This document shows, piece after piece, positions 18,937 through 28,942 of a stretch of 64,000 bases of DNA. The translations under genes were made by a program, and so were the position numbers. Below the pieces are notes generated by a model. That model saw nothing but the letters and a program-made list of their open reading frames with translations, did not search any database and was not told the origin of the DNA. Every line of letters begins with the position of its first letter. The first letter of the stretch is position 1. Source of the stretch: an uncultured Dehalococcoidia bacterium (GTDB lineage Bacteria; Chloroflexota; Dehalococcoidia; Lucifugimonadales; UBA3495); the NCBI GenBank assembly GCA_951813535.1, contig OX638345.1, forward strand, positions 2,229,158-2,293,157, read 5' to 3'.

Positions 18937-18945
18937 ATTTTATCA
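18937..18945 (-). promoter_or_regulatory. Extended -10 promoter upstream of dnaG
   Basis: On the minus strand TGA precedes TAAAAT (rc of 18937-18942), about 39 nt upstream of the dnaG ATG, in an AT-rich patch. No -35 consensus. Confidence 0.4.
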
Positions 18946-19073
18946 CAAAACCCTTGATTTGCGTACCGCCGGGTTCCGGTCACGTGGGTGAGCGCGAGCG
19001 TGCAATTGGCGTACCGCATCAGTGGCTCGGTCGGGAGCGACAGGCCGGTCTAACCGCGTGGCCTGAGCACGTG

Positions 19074-19913
19074 TCACGGTTCCGGTTGATAGGTGACCGC
19101 AATCACTGCTTCGGTTACTTCGTCGCCCCTGGACGCCACCACCCGGATGGTGTTGACGCCTGGCTGAAGCAGCAGGCTGGCTGTCCAAAGGCCGGTAGGA
19201 TCCGGCGGCGCGGGTATCAAACCGCTGACGACCACCTCGGCGTCTGGCGCCGTGTACCCGGTCACGGTCAGGACTCGGTCGCTCACTGTGGACCCATCCG
19301 GCGGGTCCGAAATGGTCAAAGCCAGCTCTTCCTGGGATCCCGCGTAATTTACCTGCAGGAATTGGCGTTGCTGTCGTGAAGACGAGCCGTGGTATGCGAT
19401 CACCTCGATCACGTTTATCCCGGCCGACAACGGTACCGTAGCGCCATAGTTTCCCGACGCATCCGCCTGGACCCGTACGTCGCGCTCCGGGAATGCGCTG
19501 CTGGAATAGATGAACTCGACGATTGACCAGGGCAACGTGGACCCGGAGACGACTATGACCGGAGGACCGTAGAAGGTCGCCATATCCGCCGGGTCGTGCA
19601 CTTCTAGGAAATGAGGTCGCGGTGTGGGCGTAGGTTGAGGCCGCGTCGGAGTGGGACTCCGCGTAGGCGTGGGCACCAGCGTGGCAGGTGGAGTAGGCGT
19701 GGGCGCTGCAGTCGGCGTGGGGGTGGGCGAGGGGGTCGGCGTGGCGGTCACGACGACGGCAGTAGGCGCGATCGGCGTGGGGGTTGCTGTAGGCTGCGGT
19801 CGCGCTGCCTGGTACGGAATGGACGGCAGACCGGGCAGATTGGAAACCCAAACCGCCAGGAACAGAGCCACCAGCAGGATGGCAGCGGTGACGGCTACGA
19901 TCTGCTGCCGCAA
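19074..19913 (-). CDS. Membrane-anchored surface protein with PT-rich stalk and Ig-like domains
   Basis: A 279-residue protein. An N-terminal hydrophobic helix (about 5-24) serves as signal anchor. Residues about 40-100 are a Pro/Thr-rich stalk. Two beta-sandwich domains follow: the first holds VIVVSGSTLPWSIVEF and SAGINVIEVIAYHGSS, the second holds VLTVTGYTAPDAEVVVSG and QPGVNTIRVVASRGDE. This repeat is the bacterial Ig-like (glucodextranase-B type) module. The protein is predicted to be extracytoplasmic. It is 29 nt downstream of the histidine kinase on the same strand and so probably in its operon; it may sense or modify the envelope. Confidence 0.75.
   Translation of the reverse strand: MRQQIVAVTAAILLVALFLAVWVSNLPGLPSIPYQAARPQPTATPTPIAPTAVVVTATPTPSPTPTPTAAPTPTPPATLVPTPTRSPTPTRPQPTPTPRPHFLEVHDPADMATFYGPPVIVVSGSTLPWSIVEFIYSSSAFPERDVRVQADASGNYGATVPLSAGINVIEVIAYHGSSSRQQRQFLQVNYAGSQEELALTISDPPDGSTVSDRVLTVTGYTAPDAEVVVSGLIPAPPDPTGLWTASLLLQPGVNTIRVVASRGDEVTEAVIAVTYQPEP
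19612..19800. repeat. Low-complexity PT-codon repeat in surface protein gene
   Basis: Imperfect tandem of GTGGGCGTAGG-like units that encodes the Pro-Thr stalk on the minus strand. The same kind of coding repeat occurs in the other surface protein at 24103-24300. Confidence 0.75.
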
Positions 19914-19942
19914 CGTATAACGGTCCGATGCGGGAAACGGCG

Positions 19943-20926
19943 CTAGGAATCAGGGGCGCCGACGGGAAGCGTCAGCGTGAACACCGTGTGAGCGCCCTCG
20001 GCCGTGGCCAGAGTCGACTCCACAGTCAGGTCGCCTCCGTACCTCAGGGCCAGGGTGCGGCTGATGTACAACCCGAGACCCGAGGAGGTTTTTTCTTCGC
20101 TACGACCAAGCTGTGGCGTCCATCCCCGGTCAAACAGGTGGGTCCGGTAATGCACGGGGATGCCCGGCCCGTCGTCGGACACGCGTACCTGGAGGTTGTA
20201 GGAATCGCGGGTGACGGTAATCTCGATGTAGTCCCCGCCGTAGCGCAGCGCGTTGTCCACCAGGTTGGCGATGATGTGCTCCAGGGCGGTGGCGTCCGAA
20301 TACACGAGGCCAAAATCCTCGGGTTCCGACCACCATGCGATGTCCTTGCCCTGCTCCGCAGCCTGACCGGTGTAGCGCTCCACGATGCGGCTCACGACTG
20401 CCGAGGGCTCCACGGGATACCGTTCGATGGGGCCGTCCGGCGTCTCCAGGTTGATCATGACCTGGATGTTGCCCATCATGAGTCGGAACGACGGCGCCTG
20501 CTCCTCGATCTCATCCAGGAGCTCGTGGATGACTGCCGATACGTCCTCCCCGGTGGCCGCAAGGACGCCCCGAACCTCACGACACTTTCCCAGGATGCGA
20601 CGCATGGGGCGGCCAAGGTCGTGCTGGAAGGTCTCGAAGTGCTGCTCGGTCAGCTTGCTCCAGTCGTCCGCGCCATTGAGGCCGTTGGCGTGGCGGTGCC
20701 GCATGCTGGAGACGACGTAAACGCTCACGGCGATGGCCAATCCGAGCACGACGCCGGCAACGCCCATGTAAGACAGCGGCTCTATGGCCCACGGCTCCGC
20801 GGACATTCGGGCGGGCGGTAAGAATAACGACGATATCATCGCGGCGAGGCCCAGGACAGCCAGGCCGATGCCGACCAGGGCGGGCCACGGGTGGAAGGAG
20901 AGTCGTCGCCGGGTCAATACGGCCAT
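19943..20926 (-). CDS. Sensor histidine kinase
   Basis: A 327-residue membrane kinase. Two helices (about 14-37 and 52-73) flank a short extracytoplasmic loop, so no large sensor domain exists. The dimerisation segment has H102 in FETFQHDLGRPMRRIL. The ATPase has the N box NLVDNALRYGG, G1 DDGPGI and G2 SSGLGLYISR. It is expected to phosphorylate the response regulator encoded 9 nt upstream. With so small a periplasmic loop it probably senses membrane state or a partner; the surface protein encoded next is a candidate. Confidence 0.92.
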   Translation of the reverse strand: MAVLTRRRLSFHPWPALVGIGLAVLGLAAMISSLFLPPARMSAEPWAIEPLSYMGVAGVVLGLAIAVSVYVVSSMRHRHANGLNGADDWSKLTEQHFETFQHDLGRPMRRILGKCREVRGVLAATGEDVSAVIHELLDEIEEQAPSFRLMMGNIQVMINLETPDGPIERYPVEPSAVVSRIVERYTGQAAEQGKDIAWWSEPEDFGLVYSDATALEHIIANLVDNALRYGGDYIEITVTRDSYNLQVRVSDDGPGIPVHYRTHLFDRGWTPQLGRSEEKTSSGLGLYISRTLALRYGGDLTVESTLATAEGAHTVFTLTLPVGAPDS

Positions 20927-20935
20927 CGGATCGCT

Positions 20936-21724
20936 CTACTCACGCGGGGGCAACAGACGGTAACCGCGGTCCCGCACGCTGACGATGAAATCGTTGGCCC
21001 CTAGTGACAAGCCCATCGCGCGGCCCAGGGACACTTTTATCTCCCGGATGCGAACTCGCAACGACGCGCGGGTATCGTCTCCTTCCAGATAGCGCTCCAG
21101 GCGGTCGAATGGGACCATGTTCCCGGGGCTGCGGTACCAGGCTTCGGCCAGTTCCCTCAGGATGTCGAAACGGCGACCGGACACGTCCGCGACCGGTGAT
21201 GTGCGCCCGCTTTCGTCTCGAACCAGCACGGCGCGGGCGTCGGTGTCAACGATGATGCGGCCTCCGATGGCGATGGAGCGCGGCTCGGCTCCTACCAGGC
21301 GACGGATGCGCAGAGCGACTTCCTCGGGCGAGGCCAGCTTGTCAATGAACTCCACCGGGGCCTCAACCTGGAGCGCGCTGCGGGCCACGGTGTCGCGCTC
21401 GACCCCCTGGCTGTACTGGGTGAACATCAGCACGGGAAGGCGGGGGTGCTGCTCCACAATGCGCTTCAGGATGTCCAATCCCTTGAACTGGTCGTCGCGG
21501 TATTCGCCGAGCCGGACATCCAGGATGACTCCGTCCGGCAGGTGCTGGTTGATGGCGTCCAGCGCGGCCCACATCATCTCGTCAGCGGAGCCGTGTTCGT
21601 CTTTGCCGACCACCGTTGTGCCCCAGCCTTCCTCCTCCAGGCGGCGACGCACGGCGCGAACTATCGCGGACGCGGCTTCGTCATCGACTATCAGTATGTT
21701 GCCTGAGCGCGGGGACAAGCGCAT
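20936..21724 (-). CDS. Response regulator with C-terminal winged-helix domain
   Basis: A 262-residue protein. The receiver domain has ILIVDDE (acidic pocket D14, D15), phospho-acceptor D69 in DGVILDVRLGEY, switch Thr 102 and K129 in EFIDKLASPEEV. The C-terminal part (about 175-262) is an OmpR/PhoB-like winged helix (RASLRVRIREIKVSLGRAM, FIVSVRDRGYRLLPP). It heads the three-gene minus-strand set RR, kinase, surface protein. The gene for the large surface protein is divergent, a likely regulatory target by position. Confidence 0.9.
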   Translation of the reverse strand: MRLSPRSGNILIVDDEAASAIVRAVRRRLEEEGWGTTVVGKDEHGSADEMMWAALDAINQHLPDGVILDVRLGEYRDDQFKGLDILKRIVEQHPRLPVLMFTQYSQGVERDTVARSALQVEAPVEFIDKLASPEEVALRIRRLVGAEPRSIAIGGRIIVDTDARAVLVRDESGRTSPVADVSGRRFDILRELAEAWYRSPGNMVPFDRLERYLEGDDTRASLRVRIREIKVSLGRAMGLSLGANDFIVSVRDRGYRLLPPRE

Positions 21725-22053
21725 TCTCCGATCAACGATCTTCGGCGCCGGGAATTCGGCCGGCTACACGCGAACATTATACGTGCCGCCGGGCCCACTC
21801 GATTTGCTGGCCGCATCGGCCCTTCGCTTCAACCTTACGGTACAGAATTATAAAGCCGTTGGCATTTTTGCGTCGTAGGTGTTGTGTCGCCGGTCGGGCG
21901 GTTTCCCGAGTGTGCTCCGCACCGAAAATGGCTTGAACCGGCCGGCTAGGGTCGGCCAGACACTCCTCCGCGTGTCATATACTGGAAAGGCCGGCCGCTA
22001 CGGGACTGGTAGGGCGGCGTGAATATTGGGTTGCATACCCAGGGAGGATACCC
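21725..22053. other. Intergenic control region between response regulator and large surface protein
   Basis: 329 nt without a gene. It holds a minus-strand -10 (21776-21781), a plus-strand TATACT at 21978-21983, and the AGGGAGGA ribosome site before the GTG at 22054. The middle part is GC-rich with no recognisable repeat or RNA gene. Confidence 0.5.
21776..21781 (-). promoter_or_regulatory. -10 box (TATAAT) for the two-component operon
   Basis: Perfect TATAAT on the minus strand, 51 nt upstream of the response-regulator ATG. The -35 position is not close to consensus. Confidence 0.45.
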
Positions 22054-24564
22054 GTGCGTGGATACAAACGGATTTTCATGTTAGGCGGATCCCGTCGTGC
22101 CCTGGTCTGGCCGGCGGTGGGGCTGCTCCTTTCGGTGGTGGCGTTGACGATCGCGCTGGTGGCTACGAACCCGGGCTCGGTCCAGGCGCAGCAGGACTGC
22201 ACGCCGACGGTAACCCAGGACGATACCGTGCCCGGAGAGGACTTCGACCTGACCTTCGACTTCGGTTCGAACTGCGCGGCGCCGGACCAGGAGATCACGA
22301 TCATCCTGCATGAGGACATCGGCATACCATCGGGTTTCGATAAAGAGGACGTAACTATATTCGCGGGCGGCCGGTATATCCCCACCTTTGTTGACCCGGG
22401 TGAGTCAGGCGACGACACGGAAATCGTGCTACCCCAGTGCTCCGGTTGGAGGTCACCCGGTAACGAGGATTTCAGACTGGATTGTCCCAATGTTCTGCTG
22501 GATGCGATCCGCTTGGAAGGATTGATCCTGCCAGACATGCCGCTGGACGATGGTGATGAATATCACGTGTCCATTGAATGGGGCAGCGTGGGCCCGTTCT
22601 CCGATAGCGTGGGCGTCGATGCCGCGCTGGAAATTGATGGCGACAACGAGGTGGGGTACGGCGAGACGGTTGAAATCGATGGCCTGGGGTTCACGGACGG
22701 GCTTTCCGTTGACCTGTACGCCCGGAGCGCTGCGACGCCAGAAGGTTGCGGCAACGCGGGCGGCAGCGGATGGACGTCCATCGGCTCGGCCACCGTGGCG
22801 CCGGACCACCGTTTCGAGGCCGAGATAGAAATTGCCACAAACTATTTCCGCAATGCTGGCACGTATGAGGTGTGCGCCGTAGACGGCGCTGGAGTCCGAA
22901 GCAACGAGGCGCTGCGGCTCACCATCACCGCAGGATTGGAGGTCGTGGGCAGGACCGAGGTGTCCCCCGGTGACGAAGTCACGCTCAAATTCATCGGCGG
23001 TAGTCGCGGCAATGTGAACGCAGTGCAGGTTGCCGGCCGTCAGGCCAGCTATAGTCTGGCTGGGGACAACATCATCGTCACCCTGCCAACCAACGTGAGC
23101 GGGACGGTGGTGATCACGGTGTACATCGGGAACAACCCGGTTTCCGCCAAGGTCACCATCGGCGACGCTGACCTGACTGTGAGCGGCGTCTCCTCCCGTG
23201 GGGTTGGCCTCGGTCACCAGTTCCTCGTTCGTTCCAACAACCTGCCGGGCGATGAGGTTTGCCAGGTGACCTTGGGCGGCATCCCGCTGGCTTTCCTGGA
23301 TGAAGGCAATGATCGAGTTCGTTCATCCGGCGACTGTCCAGAGATTCAGAGGGGTGGACGGTTCTTGGGCACAGTGGCTGTCCTGAATGACGACGGCAGC
23401 ATCCGGAGCGATCTGATCACCAAGCTCCTGGACTCCGGGGGAGAGGAGGAAGTGGAAATCACCAGCGACGCCGGCGTAAAAGCGTCCGTCGAGATCGACG
23501 TCGCCGCGCCCAGGCTTACGGTTACTCCCGACGAGGGCGAGGTGGCTCCGGGCGACTACCTGCTCTTCCGGGGTGAAAATTTCCCGCCGGACCGACAATA
23601 CTACAATCCACCGCACGTTACCCTGGAGATTAATGACCGGATCGAGCACAGCATTTATACGCCCGACGGTCAGTGGACTCACGAGTACCGTGTCACGTCC
23701 CGGACGGAGGGCGGGGAGCGCATACGCCCTATTATCAAGATCGATGGCTACCCGATCCATGAACTCACCCTGAACTTGGAGATCGAGGTCGCCGCTGGCA
23801 AGCTGGAGGTAAATCCTGAGGACGTCCGTATTGGTCAACCCATCCGTGTGACCGTGAGCGGACTGGACCGGTTCTCCCCGGGATACTCCGTACGTATCAG
23901 CGGCGGGCCGACCTTGTTGCTGGACGGCGAAACCAGAGTGAATTCGGATACGTCAGGAATGATCTCCAGAACTACCGTGATTCCTGAGGACTATCACCGG
24001 GACTGGGCCGAAGAGCGGACCTATCCGGCTACCCTGCACGTTTATCAGGGGCGAGATCGACTGCCCGGCGTGGTTGCCACGGTGACTCTCCTGCCCCAGC
24101 GATATGCGACGCCGACACCCATTCCTACCAACACGCCTCTTCCGACCAATACGCCGTTGCCCACGCCGACTCCGGAACCGACGGCAACCCCGGAACCCAC
24201 ACCGACGCCGGAACCGACACCCACCCCGGTGCCGCCCACGCCTACGCCGGAGCCAACGGCGACGCCTGAACCCACGGCTACTCCGGTACCGCCCCCGCCG
24301 ACCATTGACCAGGGAGCCCTGACCTCCACGATAGTGGCGGCCGTGGCGACCGGGGACAGCGAGACGCGGGACCGGCCGGTGGCTGAGGAGGAACCGGGCG
24401 GCGGCGGTCTCAGCGGCCTGGCTATCGCGCTCATCGTGGTGGCGGTGGTTGTGGTCCTGGCCGTGGCCGGAGCCGTGGTTGCCCTGGTGATACGGCGCCG
24501 AGGGACTGGCGGTGGACCCGGAGGCGGAGAGGGTGGCGGCGGTGGCGGCGACCCCGACGCGTAG
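22054..24564 (+). CDS. Large secreted cell-surface protein with Ig/IPT-like repeats, PT stalk and C-terminal membrane anchor
   Basis: An 836-residue protein. A signal peptide (about 15-45) probably ends at SVQA-QQD. The body (about 48-675) is made of beta-sandwich repeats with recurring phrases such as [32 protein letters not shown] and [16 protein letters not shown], resembling IPT/TIG or filamin-type modules. Residues about 680-750 are a Pro-Thr stalk, followed by a helix (about 788-812) and a short basic, Gly-rich tail. This topology anchors the protein in the cytoplasmic membrane with the repeats outside, as in single-membrane Chloroflexota. Start GTG 22054 has AGGGAGGA upstream. Function unknown; adhesion or envelope structure is likely. 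Confidence 0.85.
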   Translation: MRGYKRIFMLGGSRRALVWPAVGLLLSVVALTIALVATNPGSVQAQQDCTPTVTQDDTVPGEDFDLTFDFGSNCAAPDQEITIILHEDIGIPSGFDKEDVTIFAGGRYIPTFVDPGESGDDTEIVLPQCSGWRSPGNEDFRLDCPNVLLDAIRLEGLILPDMPLDDGDEYHVSIEWGSVGPFSDSVGVDAALEIDGDNEVGYGETVEIDGLGFTDGLSVDLYARSAATPEGCGNAGGSGWTSIGSATVAPDHRFEAEIEIATNYFRNAGTYEVCAVDGAGVRSNEALRLTITAGLEVVGRTEVSPGDEVTLKFIGGSRGNVNAVQVAGRQASYSLAGDNIIVTLPTNVSGTVVITVYIGNNPVSAKVTIGDADLTVSGVSSRGVGLGHQFLVRSNNLPGDEVCQVTLGGIPLAFLDEGNDRVRSSGDCPEIQRGGRFLGTVAVLNDDGSIRSDLITKLLDSGGEEEVEITSDAGVKASVEIDVAAPRLTVTPDEGEVAPGDYLLFRGENFPPDRQYYNPPHVTLEINDRIEHSIYTPDGQWTHEYRVTSRTEGGERIRPIIKIDGYPIHELTLNLEIEVAAGKLEVNPEDVRIGQPIRVTVSGLDRFSPGYSVRISGGPTLLLDGETRVNSDTSGMISRTTVIPEDYHRDWAEERTYPATLHVYQGRDRLPGVVATVTLLPQRYATPTPIPTNTPLPTNTPLPTPTPEPTATPEPTPTPEPTPTPVPPTPTPEPTATPEPTATPVPPPPTIDQGALTSTIVAAVATGDSETRDRPVAEEEPGGGGLSGLAIALIVVAVVVVLAVAGAVVALVIRRRGTGGGPGGGEGGGGGGDPDA
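24103..24300. repeat. PT-rich coding repeat
   Basis: Degenerate tandem repeat of ACGCCGGAACCGAC-type units that encodes the Pro-Thr-Glu stalk of the surface protein. Not a CRISPR: unit length is irregular and the frame is preserved. Confidence 0.8.
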
Positions 24565-24573
24565 CACAAAATA

Positions 24574-24596
24574 GAGGCGGGTTTCATACCCGCCTC
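24574..24596 (-). terminator. Bidirectional hairpin terminator between surface protein and rho
   Basis: Perfect 9-bp GC stem (24574-24582 with 24588-24596) and 5-nt loop. On the minus strand it is followed by TATTTTGTG, so it mainly serves rho; it also closes the plus-strand gene. Confidence 0.8.
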
Positions 24597-24626
24597 TTCA
24601 CTTGGCGATTGCTATTTCGGCTGCGG

Positions 24627-26063
24627 CTACGAGTCTTTGGTCAGGTTCGTGAGAAATTCCGAGTTGGAACGGGTCCGCGCCAGGCGTTCCAGCACGCGCT
24701 TGGTGGCATCGCCCATGTTGGCCTGGTCGCCTCCGGATGCCAGCGTCACCATGCGGCGCAGGAGCCAAATCTGGGACATGGCTTCCTGGTCGTAGAGCAG
24801 TTCCTCGCGGCGGGTGCCGCTGCGGACCACGTCGATGGCCGGGAAGTAGCGCTGGTCGGCAAGCCGGCGGTCCAGGTGCAGTTCCATGTTGCCGGTGCCC
24901 TTGAACTCCTCGTAGATCACTTCATCCATTCGGCTGCCCGTGTCGAGAAGGCAGGTCGCGATTATGGTAAGTGAGCCGCCTTCTTCAAGGTTGCGGGCGG
25001 CGCCAATGAAACGCTTGGCCGGGTATAGGGCCGCCGGGTCGATGCCGCCGGACAGCGTGCGCCCGGAGGTAGGCAGAGCCAGGTTGTAGGCGCGCGTGAG
25101 CCGCGTGATGCTGTCGAGCAGGATCACAACGTCGCGTCCGGCTTCGGTCATGCGCTTGGCGCGTTCCACAGCCAGCTCTGCCACTCGACACTGTTCCTCT
25201 ACCGACTCGTCGAAGGTTGACGCGAATACGTCGCCCTTGACCGCGCGGCGCATTTCCGTGACCTCTTCGGGGCGCTCGCCGATGAGCACCACCATCAGCA
25301 TCACTTCGGGCCGGTTCTCGGTAATCGCGGCGGCTATCTGGCGCAACACGGTGGTCTTGCCAGCTTTGGGCGGTGAAACCACCAAGCCACGCTGCCCCAA
25401 CCCGATCGGCGCGAACAGGTCGATCATGCGCGAGGAAATCCCGCCTTGCGGATGTTCCAGCACGATGTGGTCGTCGGGAAAAATTGGCGTCAACGACTCG
25501 AACATCCGGCGTGACCCGGGTTTCTGGTCCTCGGGGTCCATCAGGTTAACGCTGGTCGCGCGGGTCAAACCGTAGCGGCGTTCGCCCTCTTTCGGTGGCC
25601 TCACCAACCCCTCTACCGTATCGCCGGTCTTGAGGTTGAACCGGCGAATCTGCGATTGCCCGACGAACACGTCGCCGGATACCGGTGGGTATTGCAACGA
25701 GCGTAGCAGCCCGTGCCCGGCGTCCATCACTTCGAGGATGCCCGAGGCGGTCAACAGATTGCGGTTGGCGGCCGAGTGCCGGACACGGTTCAGCAGCGCG
25801 TCCCGGCCAAGGTCGGCCAAAGCCCCATCCTCCCTCAGGCCCACGTCGGGGGCGAGATCAAGGAGTTCATCGTGCGACATTGTGCTGAGTTCGGCAACAT
25901 CGACATAGCATCCGGGTTGGGAGCCGTTGGCGTACGGCGGATCCCCCTCGGGTGAGTCGTCGGCCGGAACGGAGTCGGTGAGCGCGACGCCCGCCTCATC
26001 GTTTGCCGGCGGACGCCGGCGTCGTCGGGGTGCGGTCGAGGTGCCAGTGCGGGCGCGGACCAT
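24627..26063 (-). CDS. rho: Transcription termination factor Rho
   Basis: A 478-residue hexameric RNA helicase. It has a basic and acidic N-terminal extension (1-60), the OB fold (GILEVMDAGHGLLRS, DVFVGQSQIRRFNLKTGD), Walker A GLVVSPPKAGKTTVL, Walker B DVVILLDSITRLTRAYN, and the Q/R loops (PTSGRTLSGGID, LLDTGSRMDEVIYEEFKGTGN). All motifs for ATP hydrolysis are intact. It sits 4 nt downstream of the transaldolase gene. Its presence means that Rho-dependent termination works alongside the hairpins listed here. Confidence 0.97.
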   Translation of the reverse strand: MVRARTGTSTAPRRRRRPPANDEAGVALTDSVPADDSPEGDPPYANGSQPGCYVDVAELSTMSHDELLDLAPDVGLREDGALADLGRDALLNRVRHSAANRNLLTASGILEVMDAGHGLLRSLQYPPVSGDVFVGQSQIRRFNLKTGDTVEGLVRPPKEGERRYGLTRATSVNLMDPEDQKPGSRRMFESLTPIFPDDHIVLEHPQGGISSRMIDLFAPIGLGQRGLVVSPPKAGKTTVLRQIAAAITENRPEVMLMVVLIGERPEEVTEMRRAVKGDVFASTFDESVEEQCRVAELAVERAKRMTEAGRDVVILLDSITRLTRAYNLALPTSGRTLSGGIDPAALYPAKRFIGAARNLEEGGSLTIIATCLLDTGSRMDEVIYEEFKGTGNMELHLDRRLADQRYFPAIDVVRSGTRREELLYDQEAMSQIWLLRRMVTLASGGDQANMGDATKRVLERLARTRSNSEFLTNLTKDS

Positions 26064-26067
26064 TTTG

Positions 26068-26727
26068 TCAGCCTCCGGATGCTTGCTGCCAGTCCTGCAG
26101 GAATCGCGACAGACCGGCGTCAGTGAGGGGGTGTTTTATCATTTGCGTCAATACGTTGTACGGTATGGTTGCGATATCGGCGCCGGCCGCGGCCGCGGTC
26201 ACACAATGCCGCGCTCCGCGAATGCTGGCGGCCATCACCTTGGTTTCCACGGATTGCTGGCGGTATACGGCCACTATGTCCTCGATCAAAGCCATGCCGT
26301 CCTGGCCAATATCGTCGAGTCGTCCCACGAAGGGGCTAACCACTGTACTGCCGGCGTTGGCTCCCAGCAGCGCCTGGTTGACCGTGAAAACCAGCGTCTG
26401 GTTGATCTGGATGCCGTCACGGGCCAGGACGCTGATGGCTTTGAACCCTTCCTCGGTGCTGGGAATTTTGACCCACGGGTTGGGGATCCATTCCGCGATG
26501 TCCCGACCTTCGGCGATCATGCCGGGCGCGTCGGTGCTTACCACCTCCACGGAGATGGGCCCGTCGACTATGTCGGCGATCTCCTGCACCGCAGCGCGGT
26601 AGCCGGCAGCGCCGCCGATGCCTTCTTTGGCAGCCAGAGACGGATTGGTGGTGACCCCGGAAATCACGCCCAATTCGGCGCCCAACCGGATCTCATCGAT
26701 GTTGGCGGTGTCCAAAAACAACTTCAT
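26068..26727 (-). CDS. fsa: Small transaldolase / fructose-6-phosphate aldolase family
   Basis: A 219-residue TIM barrel of the short transaldolase (FSA/TalC) type. Motifs are MKLFLDTANIDEIR, GVTTNPSLAAKEG, PWVKIPSTEEGFKA with the Schiff-base Lys, INQTLVFTVNQALLGANAG, and VSPFVGRLDDIGQDG. It acts in C3 transfer or fructose-6-phosphate cleavage in the cytoplasm; sequence alone does not tell transaldolase from aldolase. GAGGAGGA lies 8 nt before ATG 26727. It is followed by rho with only 4 nt between. Confidence 0.93.
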   Translation of the reverse strand: MKLFLDTANIDEIRLGAELGVISGVTTNPSLAAKEGIGGAAGYRAAVQEIADIVDGPISVEVVSTDAPGMIAEGRDIAEWIPNPWVKIPSTEEGFKAISVLARDGIQINQTLVFTVNQALLGANAGSTVVSPFVGRLDDIGQDGMALIEDIVAVYRQQSVETKVMAASIRGARHCVTAAAAGADIATIPYNVLTQMIKHPLTDAGLSRFLQDWQQASGG

Positions 26728-26919
26728 TGGTGGATCCTCCTCGAGCCCGGGAGAAAGTCCTTTGCCGATATCACGGCGCCGAGTTTCCGCCGCCGGCGGC
26801 GAACAATCGCCGTAGCGAATGGCGCCTTGCCGATTTCACTAGTCGGGAACCAGGGATCCGGCTCGTACCGGAACGTAGGTTGAGATGTAAATTGACGGGT
26901 TTGCGGTCCGTGGAAACGG

Positions 26920-28575
26920 TTAGTCCGCGGAAAATGACCACCCGCCGGCGCGCCGGAAGGGCAATTGTCTTCCTTCTCGTACCGTCTGTTGTGCCTGCTC
27001 AATCAGAGCGCTGAACAAGGGATGCGGGCGGTTGGGACGCGACTGGAATTCAGGATGAAACTGCACGCCAACCATAAACGGATGATCCGGTACTTCGGTG
27101 GCTTCAACCAATTCGCCGTCGGGGGACAACCCACTCATAACCATGCCAGATGCTTCGAGACATTCCCGGTAGGTGTTGTTCACCTCATATCGATGCCGGT
27201 GGCGTTCTCTAATTTCGGCACGGGAGTACGCGTCGGAGGTCCGGGTATTGCTTTGAGGCCGGCACGGGTAATGGCCCAGACGCATCGTGCCGCCCAAGTC
27301 GGTGATGGCGCGCTGACCGTGCATTATGTCGATCACTGGATGCTCGCAGTCAGGGTCAAGCTCCGACGAATTGGCGTGCTTGAGGCCGGTGACGTCTCGC
27401 GCCCAGTCGATCACCATAACCTGCATGCCCAGACACAAACCCAGATAGGGCACGTGCTTGCTCCTGGCGTAGCGGCTCGTGTCGATCATCCCTTCGACGC
27501 CTCTGGAGCCAAATCCACCTGGGACCACTATTCCCGAGACGTCGGCCAGGTGGGCATCCGGGCCGTCGCGCTCGATGGCTTCGGAATGGACCCAGCGCAC
27601 ATCAGCGCGCAAACCGCAGGATGACGCGGCGTGTCGCAATGCTTCACGTACTGACATGTAGGAGTCGGGGTATTCGACGTACTTGCCAACCACCGCGATC
27701 GGAACCGTGCCTGTGGCTCCGTTCATCTGATCAACGAGACTACTCCACTCATCCAGTTGAGTTTGCCCGTTCAGTCCAAGGGACTCTGAGAGGCAACGCC
27801 CGACGCCAAAATAGTCCATCACCAGAGGCACTTCGTAGACGTTGTTCACCGTGGGCATCGGGAAAACGGCCTCGGTGGCGACGTCGCAGAACAGGGAAAG
27901 CTTCTCCCTGATGCCGGGTGTGATATCGGCATCGCTGCGACACACCAGAGCGTCCGGTTGTATTCCGATGCTCCTCAATTCCTTTACGCTGTGTTGGGTC
28001 GGTTTGGTTTTCAACTCTTCCGACGCCGAGATGTACGGGAGCAAGGTCAGGTGCATGTAGAAGACGTGATTCCGCCCTACCGTATTTCGCATCTGCCGAA
28101 TGGCTTCGAGGAACGGCAGTCCCTCAATGTCTCCAACAGTCCCTCCGACTTCTACGACAACGACATCCGCGTTCGATTTTTCCGCCAAGCTGACAAGCCG
28201 GTCCTTGATTTCATTGGTCAAGTGAGGCACGGTCTGGATGGTGCCGCCAAGGAAGTCGCCACGCCGCTCCCTGGTGATCAGTTCGAGGTAGGTCTGCCCG
28301 GCGGTTACGTTGCTGTCCCGAGTAAGTTCAACGTCGATGAACCTCTCGTAATGTCCGAGGTCGAGATCGGTCTCGCCGCCATCTTTGGTTACGAAGACCT
28401 CGCCATGCTGGTACGGGGACATGGTCCCCGGGTCGACGTTCAGGTAAGGGTCCAGTTTGATGACGGTTACTGAGAGACCCTGGCTTTTCAAGATGCGCCC
28501 AATCGAAGCGACGCAGATCCCTTTGCCGATGGAGCTGACGACTCCCCCGGTAACGAAGATGTATTTAGTGGGCAT
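26920..28575 (-). CDS. pyrG: CTP synthase
   Basis: A 551-residue enzyme that converts UTP to CTP with glutamine. The N-terminal synthetase domain has KYIFVTGGVVSSIGKGI, DPYLNVDPGTMSPYQHGEV and GGTVGDIEGLPFLEAIRQ. The C-terminal class I amidotransferase has GGFGSRGVEGMI, the nucleophile in YLGLCLGMQVMVID, and the His-Glu pair in VGVQFHPEFQSRP. Length and all motifs are standard. An intergenic stretch of 367 nt separates it from sucD. Confidence 0.97.
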   Translation of the reverse strand: MPTKYIFVTGGVVSSIGKGICVASIGRILKSQGLSVTVIKLDPYLNVDPGTMSPYQHGEVFVTKDGGETDLDLGHYERFIDVELTRDSNVTAGQTYLELITRERRGDFLGGTIQTVPHLTNEIKDRLVSLAEKSNADVVVVEVGGTVGDIEGLPFLEAIRQMRNTVGRNHVFYMHLTLLPYISASEELKTKPTQHSVKELRSIGIQPDALVCRSDADITPGIREKLSLFCDVATEAVFPMPTVNNVYEVPLVMDYFGVGRCLSESLGLNGQTQLDEWSSLVDQMNGATGTVPIAVVGKYVEYPDSYMSVREALRHAASSCGLRADVRWVHSEAIERDGPDAHLADVSGIVVPGGFGSRGVEGMIDTSRYARSKHVPYLGLCLGMQVMVIDWARDVTGLKHANSSELDPDCEHPVIDIMHGQRAITDLGGTMRLGHYPCRPQSNTRTSDAYSRAEIRERHRHRYEVNNTYRECLEASGMVMSGLSPDGELVEATEVPDHPFMVGVQFHPEFQSRPNRPHPLFSALIEQAQQTVREGRQLPFRRAGGWSFSAD

Positions 28576-28942
28576 ACGGGTAGTAGGCCATCCTACGCCA
28601 CACAGAAATCAGGATCACTTTGCGGGTCCTGTCGAACAATCGCGGTCCCCTTGCTGGAACCTTGCGGTCTTGCCTGGTTGGGAGATGCGCCGGCCGCTAT
28701 TTCAAATCGGTCGCCGGCTTGCCAAAGTCAGTCCGCATCGGGACATCAATAATGGATAGGAAATGATACCTTTGGCAAGCGTATCGTACACGCCGAGTTT
28801 GCGAGCGTCAAGCGCACGGATTGAGCCGAATTCGCTGATTTGCTCGATTGGCAGCCGATTTGAGGGTTCTCACCGTTCGGATACGACGCTACTGCGTCGA
28901 GTGAACAAGGCGGCCTCCACCCGTCGGAATGGGCCCGAAAGC
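28576..28942. other. Intergenic region between sucD and pyrG without recognised content
   Basis: 367 nt. It must contain the pyrG promoter, but no hexamer pair close to consensus stands out. No tRNA-like cloverleaf, hairpin with T-run, repeat or credible short gene was found. The frame on the plus strand entering sucD is an antisense shadow. Confidence 0.4.

Noticed and set aside
24103-24300. CRISPR-like repeat array
   Set aside because: Repeat units are irregular, in frame, and encode a Pro-Thr stalk.
28576-28942. tRNA or small RNA gene between pyrG and sucD
   Set aside because: No acceptor stem, T-loop consensus or terminator could be found on either strand.
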